Below the pieces are notes generated by a model. It searched no databases and had not been told where the DNA came from. It saw only the letters and a program-made list of their open reading frames with translations. A stretch of DNA of 5,033 nt from assembly GCA_023416055.1 (NCBI GenBank), contig JAEZIH010000083.1, forward strand, positions 1 through 5,033, read 5' to 3'. Both the position numbers and the translations under genes were made by a program. This DNA comes from Pseudomonadota bacterium. Its GTDB lineage: Bacteria > Pseudomonadota > Alphaproteobacteria > Caulobacterales > Caulobacteraceae. This document shows positions 1-5,033 of this stretch, in pieces (position 1 is the first letter of the stretch; each line of letters begins with the position of its first letter).

Positions 1-25
1 CGCTAGCGCCCCCAAACCGCCATGC

Positions 26-54
26 TTGCGGTCCATGTCCCCAGCGCGTAAACG
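26..54 (+). promoter_or_regulatory. Weak candidate promoter for the amino-acid dehydrogenase gene
   Basis: A TTGCGG element at 26-31 is separated by 17 bases from TAAACG at 49-54, which would place transcription start near position 61 and give a leader of about 30 bases. The -35-like element matches the consensus better than the -10-like one, which has only three matches. A small dyad, ACCGC at 16-20 and GCGGT at 28-32, overlaps the -35-like element and could be an operator, but it is only 5 bp per arm. The rest of 1-89 holds an A-rich patch at 61-70 and no gene that I can support. This is a spacing-based guess. Confidence 0.22.
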
Positions 55-89
55 CCCGCCAACAAAAAATACCCCGGGAGACGCCTGTC

Positions 90-1187
90 ATGGGTAAGAC
101 GCTCTTCGATTCCCCGTCCTTCGCGAACCACGAAGGCGTCCACGCCGTCTTTGATGAAAAGACCGGCCTGCGGGCGATCATCGCGGTTCACTCCACTGCG
201 CGCGGCCCGGCCGTCGGCGGCACCCGGATGTGGAACTACGCCACCAGCGCCGAAGCGCTGGAAGATGTGCTGCGCCTGTCCAAGGGCATGAGCTACAAGA
301 ACGCGGTCGCCGACCTCGAGATGGGCGGCGGCAAATCGGTCATCATCGGTGACAGCCGCACCCAGAAGACTCCGGAGCTGTTCCGCGCCTTCGCCCGCTA
401 CGTGGACCAGCTGGGCGGAGTCTACTATGCGGCCGAGGACGTCGGCGTTTCGGTCGAGGACATCGCCGAGGCCCGTAAGGTCACCCCCTATGTGCTGGGC
501 GTGAAGGACGGTCCGGAAGCCTCGGGCGACCCGTCGCCGGTGACCGCCGAGGGCGTGTTCCGCTCGAACCTGATGGTCGCCCGCAAGCTGTGGAAGCAGG
601 ACGACCTGACCGGCCTGACCGTGGCGGTGCAGGGCATCGGCCACGTCGGCGGCTATCTGGCCGACAAGCTGCACAAGGCCGGCGCGAAGCTGGTGATGAC
701 CGACGTCAACACCGCCCTGCTGGAAGAAGTCGCCGCCCGCACCGATGCGAAGATCGTGGCGCCTGACGAAATCTACGACGTCGAGGCCGACATCTACGCC
801 CCGTGCGCCCTTGGCGCGACGCTGAACCCCGAGACCCTCGGCCGCCTGAAGGTCAAGGCCGTCTGCGGCGCCGCCAACAACCAGCTGGCCACCCCCGACA
901 TCGGCCAGACCCTGTTCGAGCGCGGCGTGCTGTACGCCCCCGACTACGTCGTCAACGGCGGCGGCATCATCAACGTCGCCTCGGAAATGAACGCCCGCCA
1001 GACCGGCGGCGCCTACGATCCGCAATGGGTCGAGGGCAAGCTGTCGCGCCTGATGGAGACGCTGGAGGAGATCCTCGATCGCTCGGCCGCCGAGAAGCGC
1101 CCGACCCACGAGATCGCCGACGCCATCGCCGAGGCCCGCATCAACGCCGCCCGCGACGCCCGCGAGGAGCGCCTCAAGGCGGCCTGA
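90..1187 (+). CDS. Glu/Leu/Phe/Val dehydrogenase family protein, probably leucine dehydrogenase
   Basis: This 365-residue protein should catalyse the reversible NAD-dependent oxidative deamination of a branched-chain amino acid, chiefly leucine, to its 2-oxo acid in the cytoplasm. The substrate domain comes first, with Lys70 (in MSYKNA), the glycine-rich GGGK ending at Lys82, and the catalytic Asp117 (in AAEDVG). These match the Lys68, Lys80 and Asp115 of Bacillus leucine dehydrogenase as I recall it. The Rossmann fold follows, with GIGHVG at 182-187 and Asp205 ending the second strand, which fits NAD rather than NADP. AANNQ at 261-265 and NGGGIINV at 289-296 complete the active site. Pocket residues Val42, Ala115, Ile293 and Val296 are small and aliphatic, which favours leucine over phenylalanine. 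The ATG at 90 has GGGAG at 76-80, nine bases upstream. A strong terminator follows the stop, so the gene is probably monocistronic. Family is near certain; exact substrate is inferred. Confidence 0.93.
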   Translation: MGKTLFDSPSFANHEGVHAVFDEKTGLRAIIAVHSTARGPAVGGTRMWNYATSAEALEDVLRLSKGMSYKNAVADLEMGGGKSVIIGDSRTQKTPELFRAFARYVDQLGGVYYAAEDVGVSVEDIAEARKVTPYVLGVKDGPEASGDPSPVTAEGVFRSNLMVARKLWKQDDLTGLTVAVQGIGHVGGYLADKLHKAGAKLVMTDVNTALLEEVAARTDAKIVAPDEIYDVEADIYAPCALGATLNPETLGRLKVKAVCGAANNQLATPDIGQTLFERGVLYAPDYVVNGGGIINVASEMNARQTGGAYDPQWVEGKLSRLMETLEEILDRSAAEKRPTHEIADAIAEARINAARDAREERLKAA

Positions 1188-1210
1188 GCCCTGCGCTTCT
1201 GATCGGAACG

Positions 1211-1242
1211 ACGGGCCCGCGGACGTTCCGCGGGCCCGTTTT
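1211..1242 (+). terminator. Rho-independent terminator after the dehydrogenase gene
   Basis: The arms ACGGGCCCGCGG (1211-1222) and CCGCGGGCCCGT (1228-1239) pair perfectly over 12 bp around the five-base loop ACGTT, and the right arm runs into TTTT at 1239-1242. The hairpin begins 24 bases after the stop codon at 1185-1187. The T tract lies only on the plus-strand side, so it acts on the dehydrogenase transcript. It should insulate the downstream kinase gene from readthrough. Confidence 0.9.
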
Positions 1243-1251
1243 GCTTGAGCC

Positions 1252-1276
1252 GGCCGGGGCGGATTCGCGCCCGGCC
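1252..1276 (+). other. GC-rich hairpin in the cckA leader
   Basis: GGCCGGG at 1252-1258 pairs with CCCGGCC at 1270-1276. After a bulged G at 1259, CG at 1260-1261 pairs with CG at 1268-1269, giving nine pairs in total. The six-base loop GATTCG at 1262-1267 contains a GATTC site. There is no T tract, so it does not look like a terminator. It sits between the dehydrogenase terminator and the SD-covering palindrome, which makes the 86-base gap ahead of cckA largely self-complementary. High GC raises the chance of accidental pairing. Confidence 0.4.
1262..1266. promoter_or_regulatory. GANTC site (candidate CcrM methylation site) in the cckA leader, copy 1
   Basis: GATTC lies in the loop of the hairpin at 1252-1276. 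In Caulobacteraceae the adenine of GANTC is methylated by CcrM late in the cell cycle, and the methylation state can tune promoters through GcrA. The motif is present in the sequence. Its regulatory use here is inferred only from position upstream of a cell-cycle gene. Confidence 0.35.
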
Positions 1277-1281
1277 TTCGG

Positions 1282-1300
1282 AGGGAACATCATGTTCCCT
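1282..1300. repeat. 19-bp interrupted palindrome covering a Shine-Dalgarno sequence ahead of cckA
   Basis: AGGGAACAT at 1282-1290 and ATGTTCCCT at 1292-1300 are perfect reverse complements around one central C. As DNA this would suit a dimeric regulator. As RNA it would form a short stem that hides the SD-like GGAGGG at 1280-1285 and the ATG at 1292. It resembles a GAAC-N5-GTTC layout, but this does not match the Caulobacter LexA box as I know it (GTTC-N7-GTTC). The palindrome ends 28 bases before the cckA start codon. Perfect arms of nine bases make the symmetry unlikely to be accidental; the binding partner is unknown. Confidence 0.55.
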
Positions 1301-1312
1301 GCTCCCGTCTGA
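1292..1312 (+). CDS. Possible six-codon upstream ORF (MFPAPV) ahead of cckA
   Basis: An ATG at 1292 is preceded by a strong ribosome binding site, GGAGGG at 1280-1285, at the ideal six-base spacing. It is followed by five more sense codons and TGA at 1310-1312. The stop lies 16 bases before the cckA ATG, close enough for translational coupling or reinitiation. The SD and start are both inside the palindrome at 1282-1300, so folding would block entry. The peptide is too short to show coding bias and contains no run of a single amino acid that would suggest attenuation. The alternative is that the SD-like GGAGGG is simply half of a DNA operator. Confidence 0.3.
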   Translation: MFPAPV

Positions 1313-1315
1313 TTC
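1311..1315. promoter_or_regulatory. GANTC site (candidate CcrM methylation site) in the cckA leader, copy 2
   Basis: GATTC lies 14 bases before the cckA ATG, overlapping the stop of the mini-ORF and flanked by CCCG (1304-1307) and CGGG (1315-1318), which could form a small four-pair stem. It is 49 bp from the first GANTC copy. No convincing -35/-10 pair is visible in 1243-1328, so I cannot say where either GANTC lies relative to a promoter. Confidence 0.35.
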
Positions 1316-1328
1316 GGGCCGAGGCGAC

Positions 1329-3362
1329 ATGAACGCTACTTCCCGCAGGGCCTTCGACCCGCTGCTGATCGTCATGGCGATCGGCTTCGTCGTGGCGGTC
1401 GCGGCCCTGGCCTATCCGGCCTTTCGCGCCGACCCGATGAGCGCTCCCGGTCTGGTGCTGATCTTCACCGTCGGGGCGGTCGCCCTGATCGGCCTGTTCG
1501 CCTTCGCCCGCAGCGAGACGCGCAAGCCGGTCGGCGACGTCACCGTCGACCTGCTGGACGCCATGGCCGAGCCGGCCGCCCTGGTCTGGGCCTCAGGACA
1601 GGTGCTGGCCTTCAACGCCGCCTGGGCCGACAGCAATGGGGCCGTCACCAGCCTGCCCAAGGGCCGCTCCGCCTCGGCCCTCTACATGGCCTTCGCCCAG
1701 GCCCGCGCCGGCGAGCAGGGCCGCGCCATCGTGGTCATCGGCGACCGCGAGCAGGAGGTGCTGATCGGTCGCGCGGGGGAGGGGCGTTTCCTGGTCCGGG
1801 CCGCGCCGGACGCGCCCCTGCCGGTGATCCCAGCCTCGGCGCCGCCGCCGCCGTCCAACGCCGCCGAAAGCCGGGCCATGGCCGCCGGCGCGCCGTTCGG
1901 CTCGGCGGTGATCGCGGCCGAAGACCTGTTTGGCGGCAAGGTCGAGGAGGCCAATGCGGCCCTCGCCGTCTTGACCGGCCCCCCCGCCGCGCGCGACGCC
2001 GCCATCGGCCCCCTGTTCGAGCCCGGATGCGTGGCCGAAGCCCGCGCCCGGCTGGCCGCCGGCTCCTCGGGGCCGATCGAGCTGGTCGCCCGGGCCTACC
2101 CCGACAAGATGCTGCACCTCTACGTCGCCCCCGAGGGCGACAGGCGGCGCATCTGGCTGTTCGACGTCTCGGCCCAGAAGTCGATGGAGCTGCAGCTGGC
2201 CCAGGCGCAGAAGATGCAGGCCGTGGGCCAGCTGGCCGGCGGCGTGGCGCACGACTTCAACAACCTGCTGACCGCCATCCAGCTGCAGCTCTCCGGCCTG
2301 CTGGAGCGCCACCCGGTCGGCGACCCCTCCTACGAGGGGCTGAACGAGATCCGCCAGACCGCCATCCGCGCCGCCGACCTGGTGCGCAAGCTCCTGGCCT
2401 TCTCGCGCAAGTCGACGGTGCGGCGTGAACGCCTCGACCTCGGGGAGCTGGTTGGCGAGTTCGCGGTGCTGCTGCGCCGCCTGCTGCGCGAGGACGTACG
2501 TCTGGAGACCGACTACGGCCGCGACCTGCCGGTGGTGCTGGCCGACAAGAGTCAGCTGGAGACGGCGGTGATGAACCTCGCCGTCAACGCCCGCGACGCC
2601 ATGCGCGGCGTGGTCGAGCCGGGCGACGCGGTGGTCACCATCCGCACCGCCCGCCTGAGCGCGGCCGAGGCGCGGGCCATGGGCTGGGCCTCGCCGACCA
2701 CCGAGGCCGTGGCCCTGATCGAGGTCTCCGACACCGGCCCCGGCGTGCCGCCCGAGATCATCGGCAAGATCTTCGAGCCCTTCTTCACCACCAAGGCGGT
2801 GAACGAGGGAACGGGCATGGGCCTGGCCACGGTCTACGGCATCGTCGAGCAGGCCGGCGGCCATATCAACGTCGTGAACCTGGAGGGCGCGGGCGCGGCC
2901 TTCCGCATCTTCCTGCCCGAGGCCGCCGAGGCCGATCTGGCGGAAACGCCGCTGGTCGAGAAGGCCGCCAAGGCCCCGCGCGACCTGTCCGGCGCCGGTC
3001 GCATCCTGTTCGTCGAGGACGAGGCCGCCGTGCGCGGCATCGCCGCCCGCCTGCTGCGCCAGCGCGGCTATGAAGTCATCGAGGCGGCCGACGGCGAGGA
3101 GGCCCTGGAGCTGGCCGAACAGCACGCCGGCCAGATCGACATGATGATCTCGGACGTGATCATGCCGGGCCTCGACGGCCCGTCCCTGCTGAAGAAGGCC
3201 CGGCCCTTCCTCGGCGACGCGCCCGTGATGTTCATCTCCGGCTACGCCGAGAGCGACTTCTCCGACCTGCTGCAGGACGAGGCGGGGGTGTCGTTCCTGC
3301 CCAAGCCGCTGGACATCAAGACGCTGGCCGAGCGTGTGAAGCAGGAGCTGCGGGCGGCCTGA
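1329..3362 (+). CDS. cckA: Cell-cycle hybrid histidine kinase CckA
   Basis: CckA is a membrane-bound bifunctional kinase/phosphatase that passes phosphate through the phosphotransferase ChpT to the master regulator CtrA and to CpdR. It is controlled by DivL and cyclic di-GMP in Caulobacter. This 677-residue copy has two membrane segments (about 11-30 and 41-60) and a divergent PAS region (about 72-160). A proline-rich linker (168-175) leads to a second PAS region (about 189-283). The DHp domain carries His308 in GGVAHDFNN. The ATPase domain has the N box around Asn420, DTGPG (468-472), FEPFFTTK (482-489) and GTGMGLA (494-500). The C-terminal receiver has acidic Glu563/Asp564/Glu565, phosphoacceptor Asp609, Ser637 and Lys659, so every catalytic residue is intact. 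Tyr503 in the ATPase domain may correspond to the c-di-GMP-linked tyrosine of Caulobacter CckA, which is an inference. I chose the ATG at 1329: it is the first in-frame ATG and leads straight into the first membrane segment. Its SD, GAGG at 1321-1324, is weak and close. Confidence 0.95.
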   Translation: MNATSRRAFDPLLIVMAIGFVVAVAALAYPAFRADPMSAPGLVLIFTVGAVALIGLFAFARSETRKPVGDVTVDLLDAMAEPAALVWASGQVLAFNAAWADSNGAVTSLPKGRSASALYMAFAQARAGEQGRAIVVIGDREQEVLIGRAGEGRFLVRAAPDAPLPVIPASAPPPPSNAAESRAMAAGAPFGSAVIAAEDLFGGKVEEANAALAVLTGPPAARDAAIGPLFEPGCVAEARARLAAGSSGPIELVARAYPDKMLHLYVAPEGDRRRIWLFDVSAQKSMELQLAQAQKMQAVGQLAGGVAHDFNNLLTAIQLQLSGLLERHPVGDPSYEGLNEIRQTAIRAADLVRKLLAFSRKSTVRRERLDLGELVGEFAVLLRRLLREDVRLETDYGRDLPVVLADKSQLETAVMNLAVNARDAMRGVVEPGDAVVTIRTARLSAAEARAMGWASPTTEAVALIEVSDTGPGVPPEIIGKIFEPFFTTKAVNEGTGMGLATVYGIVEQAGGHINVVNLEGAGAAFRIFLPEAAEADLAETPLVEKAAKAPRDLSGAGRILFVEDEAAVRGIAARLLRQRGYEVIEAADGEEALELAEQHAGQIDMMISDVIMPGLDGPSLLKKARPFLGDAPVMFISGYAESDFSDLLQDEAGVSFLPKPLDIKTLAERVKQELRAA

Positions 3363-3365
3363 GGC

Positions 3366-3707
3366 TCACTTGCCGCGATGGTGGCCGCCGCGATCCCTGC
3401 CGCCGTCCCGGTGGCCGCGTCCGTCGCGGTATCCCTCACGCGCCTGCCGGCGCCAGTAGGGCGAGTCCGGGGGGATGTAGATGTCGCGATAGCCGTAGTC
3501 GCCGGGGCAGTACCGCTGGTTGGCGCCATAGGGCATGCCGGGCGGCGGGGCCCAGTAGCAATAGGCGTTCTGATACTCCAGCTCGGCGGCCGCCTGGTCG
3601 AGCCCCATGGCCAGGGAGTCCCAGAACTCCGGGTCCGTGGTGCAGCCCGACAAGCCAAGGGCTGCCGTCATGGTCAGTGCGATCCGGCGCGTCCTCGATC
3701 CCGTCAT
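3366..3707 (-). CDS. Small Tyr/Gly/Arg-rich lipoprotein of unknown function
   Basis: This 113-residue protein starts with a basic n-region (RTRR), a hydrophobic stretch and the lipobox LSGC, giving lipidation at Cys22 and a mature chain of about 92 residues. Asp at mature position 4 is not the +2 sorting residue, so outer-membrane delivery is the default expectation. The mature part holds two further cysteines (50 and 67) that could form a disulfide in the periplasm. A Tyr/Pro-rich middle (45-85) is followed by a Gly/Arg/Asp/His-rich, probably disordered tail (90-113). I do not recognise a named family. The ATG at 3707 has AAGGGG at 3714-3719, six bases upstream, which supports both the start and the reality of the gene. 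It converges on cckA with only three bases between the stops. It lies downstream of the LysR gene on the same strand, separated by 91 bases and a possible terminator. Confidence 0.8.
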   Translation of the reverse strand: MTGSRTRRIALTMTAALGLSGCTTDPEFWDSLAMGLDQAAAELEYQNAYCYWAPPPGMPYGANQRYCPGDYGYRDIYIPPDSPYWRRQAREGYRDGRGHRDGGRDRGGHHRGK

Positions 3708-3763
3708 CCTGTTCCCCTTCCGGCTTGACCGTGGCGGAAGATCGCCGTTTCGCCAAGCCCACC

Positions 3764-3787
3764 AAACCTGACGGCCGGTCCGCCAGG
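3764..3787 (-). terminator. Probable terminator-like hairpin after the LysR gene
   Basis: Read on the minus strand, CCTGGCGG and CCGTCAGG (plus positions 3780-3787 and 3767-3774) pair over eight positions around loop ACCGG, with one G-U pair. The stem is followed by TTT at 3766-3764. On the plus strand the same position would be an A-C mismatch, so the stem is better on the minus strand, where the LysR gene ends 12 bases upstream at 3799. The T tract is short, so termination may be partial and allow some readthrough into the lipoprotein gene. Confidence 0.45.
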
Positions 3788-3798
3788 CGCCTGACAGA

Positions 3799-4728
3799 TC
3801 AGGCCGCTGCGACGGCCTCCTGCGCCGCCCGGACGGCCGGGTCTGCTGCGGCGGCGGCGAGAATCCAGTCGCGGAAGCGGGATATCTTGGGCGAGCGGCG
3901 GCGACCCTCAGGCCAGACCAGCCAGTAGGCGTAACCCGGGATCAGCTTGACGGTCAGCGGCACCGGCTGGACCAGCCGTCCCTCCGCCAGTTCGCGCGCG
4001 AACAGGATGGGGGACGCGAGGGCCACGCCCTGGTCGCCGAGCGCCGAGGCCACCTCGAGCGCCTGGTAGTCGGCCCGCAGGCGGGAGGGCGCCTGGCCGT
4101 CCGCGGCCACCCCGGCGGCGGCGAACCAGACCGCCCATTCCTTGTCGAGGCCGATGCGGGGCGCGCGCAGCAGGTCCTCGGCCGTGCGCAGCCCCAGCCG
4201 GTCGCGCAGGGCGGGACTGCACACCGGGACGAAGACGCTGGGCATGACCTCGACGCTCTCGAGGCCGGGCCATTCGCCGGCTCCCGAGCGGATGCCGACG
4301 TCGAAGCCCTCGCGCGAGAGGTCGACCAGATGGGCGGCGGTGTCGAGGCGCACGGCCAGTTCCGGGTTGGCCAGCTGGAACTCGCCCAGCCGCGGCGCCA
4401 GCCATTGCGTCGCCAGGGTCGCCAGGGTGGTGATCGAAAGCACCGCCTGGTCCGCCTCGGTCAGGTCGGTCAGGGCCCGGCGCAGCAGGCTCATGGCCTC
4501 GGTCGCGGCCCTCGACAGGCGCTCGCCGGGCTCGGTCGGCACGACCTCGCGCGGCAGGCGCCGAAACAGGCTCTGGCCCAGCCGGCCTTCCAGCGCCTTG
4601 ATCTGCCAGCTGACCGCGGCCTGGGTCATGCCCAGCTCCTCCGCGGCGCGGGTGAAGCTGTTCAGGCGGGCGGCCGCCTCGAACACCCTGAGGGAGGCGA
4701 GAGGAATGCCGGCGAGCGGATCGGCCAT
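3799..4728 (-). CDS. LysR-family transcriptional regulator, GcvA-like
   Basis: This 309-residue protein is a full-length LysR-type regulator, the usual size for the family. The winged helix-turn-helix spans about residues 10-68, with SFTRAAEELGMTQAAVSWQIKAL marking the DNA-reading helices in the pattern of the GcvA clade (positions 24-46). A linker helix (about 68-92) leads to the periplasmic-binding-protein-like effector domain (about 96-293), which contains the clade-typical WLAPRL at 109-114. The last 20 residues are alanine-rich. No truncation or frameshift is visible. The ATG at 4728 has AAGG at 4736-4739, seven bases upstream. Effector and targets cannot be read from sequence. LysR proteins commonly regulate the divergent neighbour and themselves, which points to the small ORF at 4829-4960 and the 100-bp gap between them. 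Confidence 0.93.
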   Translation of the reverse strand: MADPLAGIPLASLRVFEAAARLNSFTRAAEELGMTQAAVSWQIKALEGRLGQSLFRRLPREVVPTEPGERLSRAATEAMSLLRRALTDLTEADQAVLSITTLATLATQWLAPRLGEFQLANPELAVRLDTAAHLVDLSREGFDVGIRSGAGEWPGLESVEVMPSVFVPVCSPALRDRLGLRTAEDLLRAPRIGLDKEWAVWFAAAGVAADGQAPSRLRADYQALEVASALGDQGVALASPILFARELAEGRLVQPVPLTVKLIPGYAYWLVWPEGRRRSPKISRFRDWILAAAAADPAVRAAQEAVAAA

Positions 4729-4754
4729 AAGCGAGCCTTATGTTGCGCCGGCCC

Positions 4755-4782
4755 AATCTGGTTTGTCCCTCCGCTCTGTCAA
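4755..4782 (-). promoter_or_regulatory. Candidate promoter of the LysR gene
   Basis: The minus strand reads a perfect TTGACA at plus positions 4782-4777, then 16 bases, then CAGATT at 4760-4755 as a weak -10 with three of six matches. Start would fall near 4748, giving a leader of about 20 bases that still contains the AAGG at 4739-4736. The -35 is convincing; the -10 is not. Confidence 0.35.
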
Positions 4783-4789
4783 GATCATT

Positions 4790-4819
4790 CTGACCAAGCT
4801 GTCACACAGTATCGGTCAG
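4790..4819. promoter_or_regulatory. Nested dyad between the LysR gene and the small ORF: candidate operator or SD-masking hairpin
   Basis: CTGACC (4790-4795) and GGTCAG (4814-4819) are perfect reverse complements. Nested inside, almost concentric, CTGT (4799-4802) and ACAG (4806-4809) flank CAC. A direct repeat of CTGTCA occurs at 4776-4781 and 4799-4804, 23 bp apart. The dyad lies just upstream of the LysR -35 candidate and just before the small ORF, where a LysR autoregulatory site would be expected. I found no T-N11-A core within it. In RNA made rightward, the right arm overlaps the AGGAG at 4818-4822 and could mask it. Confidence 0.4.
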
Positions 4820-4828
4820 GAGCCCGAG

Positions 4829-4960
4829 ATGGAGGAGATTCACCACACCCATAAGGAGCCCGCATGGGGCTGGGCCGCGGTCCTGCGCGACTGGCGCCGC
4901 AGCCGTACGCGAGCCCGCCTGCATCGCCCTGAACGGCCGGCGACGGCTTTCCGCCGCTGA
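4829..4960 (+). CDS. Small basic Trp/Arg-rich protein, possibly DUF1127-like
   Basis: The ATG at 4829 has AGGAG at 4818-4822 with six bases between, a good ribosome binding site. The 43-residue product has an acidic/His-rich start, then WGWAAVLRDWRRSRTRARLH at residues 13-32, then a Pro/Arg tail. The W-x3-LRxWRRxRxR patch resembles the N-terminal half of small DUF1127 proteins, which in proteobacteria often sit next to LysR genes. The usual C-terminal half of that family, with its D-[IL]-G motif, is absent, so the protein is either divergent, truncated or unrelated. It diverges from the LysR gene and may be its target. A second SD/ATG pair (AAGGAG 4853-4858, ATG 4864) lies inside it in another frame. 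Confidence is limited by length. Confidence 0.5.
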   Translation: MEEIHHTHKEPAWGWAAVLRDWRRSRTRARLHRPERPATAFRR

Positions 4961-4975
4961 GGCGTTCAACACCGA

Positions 4976-5009
4976 TCGCGGCGGCGGAGCCCAATCCCCT
5001 TCGCCGCGA
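4976..5009. other. Long-loop hairpin downstream of the small ORF
   Basis: TCGCGGCG (4976-4983) and CGCCGCGA (5002-5009) pair perfectly over eight positions around an 18-base loop. It begins 15 bases after the small ORF's stop, where a terminator might be, but there is no T tract on either strand. Nothing else is supportable in 4961-5033 except a short CCC-GAAA-GGG stem-loop near 5014-5023. Confidence 0.25.
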
Positions 5010-5033
5010 GTGCCCGAAAGGGTCGGCCCCGCG

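Noticed and set aside
1..8. Palindrome CGCTAGCG at the window edge
   Set aside because: Only eight bases with no context to the left; nothing can be inferred.
22..51. Nine-codon ORF (MLAVHVPSA) ahead of the dehydrogenase gene
   Set aside because: No SD is visible, and it overlaps the best promoter candidate, so it is probably not transcribed.
3..1109. 368-codon open frame antisense to the dehydrogenase gene
   Set aside because: Same shadow effect; the sense frame has a complete catalytic and nucleotide-binding motif set, an SD and a terminator.
1205..1300. LexA (SOS) operator formed by GAAC/GTTC pairs near cckA
   Set aside because: The spacing and orientation do not fit the Caulobacter-type direct repeat GTTC-N7-GTTC, and the pair at 1205-1229 is part of the terminator.
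1245..1328. N-terminal extension of cckA to a TTG at 1245
   Set aside because: The TTG has no SD, starts right after the terminator T tract, and the extension would put an Arg-rich segment encoded by the hairpins ahead of the first membrane helix. The ATG at 1329 is the better start.
1593..3125. 510-codon open frame antisense to cckA
   Set aside because: It is a mirror of the strong GC-rich codon bias of cckA; its product is His/Gln/Gly-rich low-complexity sequence with no domain, and the sense frame has every kinase motif.
3378..3728. Plus-strand frame across the lipoprotein gene
   Set aside because: No SD, low-complexity Ala/Val/Arg product, and the opposite strand has a lipobox and a good SD.
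3784..3793. Perfect 10-bp palindrome CAGGCGCCTG just after the LysR stop
   Set aside because: Short GC-rich palindromes are common in such DNA; it is too short, and lacks a loop, to form a stable RNA stem.
4142..4854. Plus-strand frames antisense to the LysR gene (4142-4828 part and 4330-4854)
   Set aside because: Arg/Ser- or Gln/Gly-rich shadows of a full-length LysR gene; only the final 43 codons from 4829 have their own SD.

Overview
The window is high-GC, gene-dense alphaproteobacterial DNA, most likely from the Caulobacteraceae (Caulobacter, Phenylobacterium or a close relative). The main reason is the gene at 1329-3362, which encodes a 677-residue hybrid histidine kinase recognisable as CckA, the cell-cycle kinase that feeds phosphate to CtrA. 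From memory, C. crescentus CckA has 691 residues with phosphoacceptors His322 and Asp623. Here the corresponding residues are His308 and Asp609, so both are shifted by exactly the 14-residue length difference. I cannot settle the genus from sequence alone.

Layout, left to right. Positions 1-89 are a short leader with a weak promoter candidate. Positions 90-1187 (+) encode an amino-acid dehydrogenase of the Glu/Leu/Phe/Val family, closest to leucine dehydrogenase. It is followed at 1211-1242 by a textbook intrinsic terminator with a 12-bp perfect stem and a T tract. Positions 1243-1328 are an unusually structured cckA leader: a GC-rich hairpin, a 19-bp near-perfect palindrome that covers a strong Shine-Dalgarno sequence, a possible six-codon mini-ORF, and two GANTC (CcrM methylation) sites. 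cckA follows and ends only 3 bp from the convergent end of a small Tyr/Gly/Arg-rich lipoprotein gene (3366-3707, -). Upstream of that gene are a strand-specific terminator-like hairpin (3764-3787) and a GcvA-type LysR regulator (3799-4728, -). The LysR gene faces a 100-bp divergent intergenic region holding a nested dyad. On the other side is a 43-codon ORF (4829-4960, +) with a Trp/Arg-rich patch resembling the start of DUF1127 proteins. The last 73 bases hold only a hairpin with no T tract.

Functionally, these look like four separate transcription units rather than one pathway: branched-chain amino-acid catabolism, cell-cycle phosphorelay, an envelope lipoprotein, and a LysR regulator with its possible divergent target. 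The genes themselves belong mostly to known families. The parts most worth a second look are non-coding or tiny: the cckA leader and the LysR/small-ORF intergenic region. I found no mobile element, CRISPR array, tRNA, rRNA or defence-type system here.
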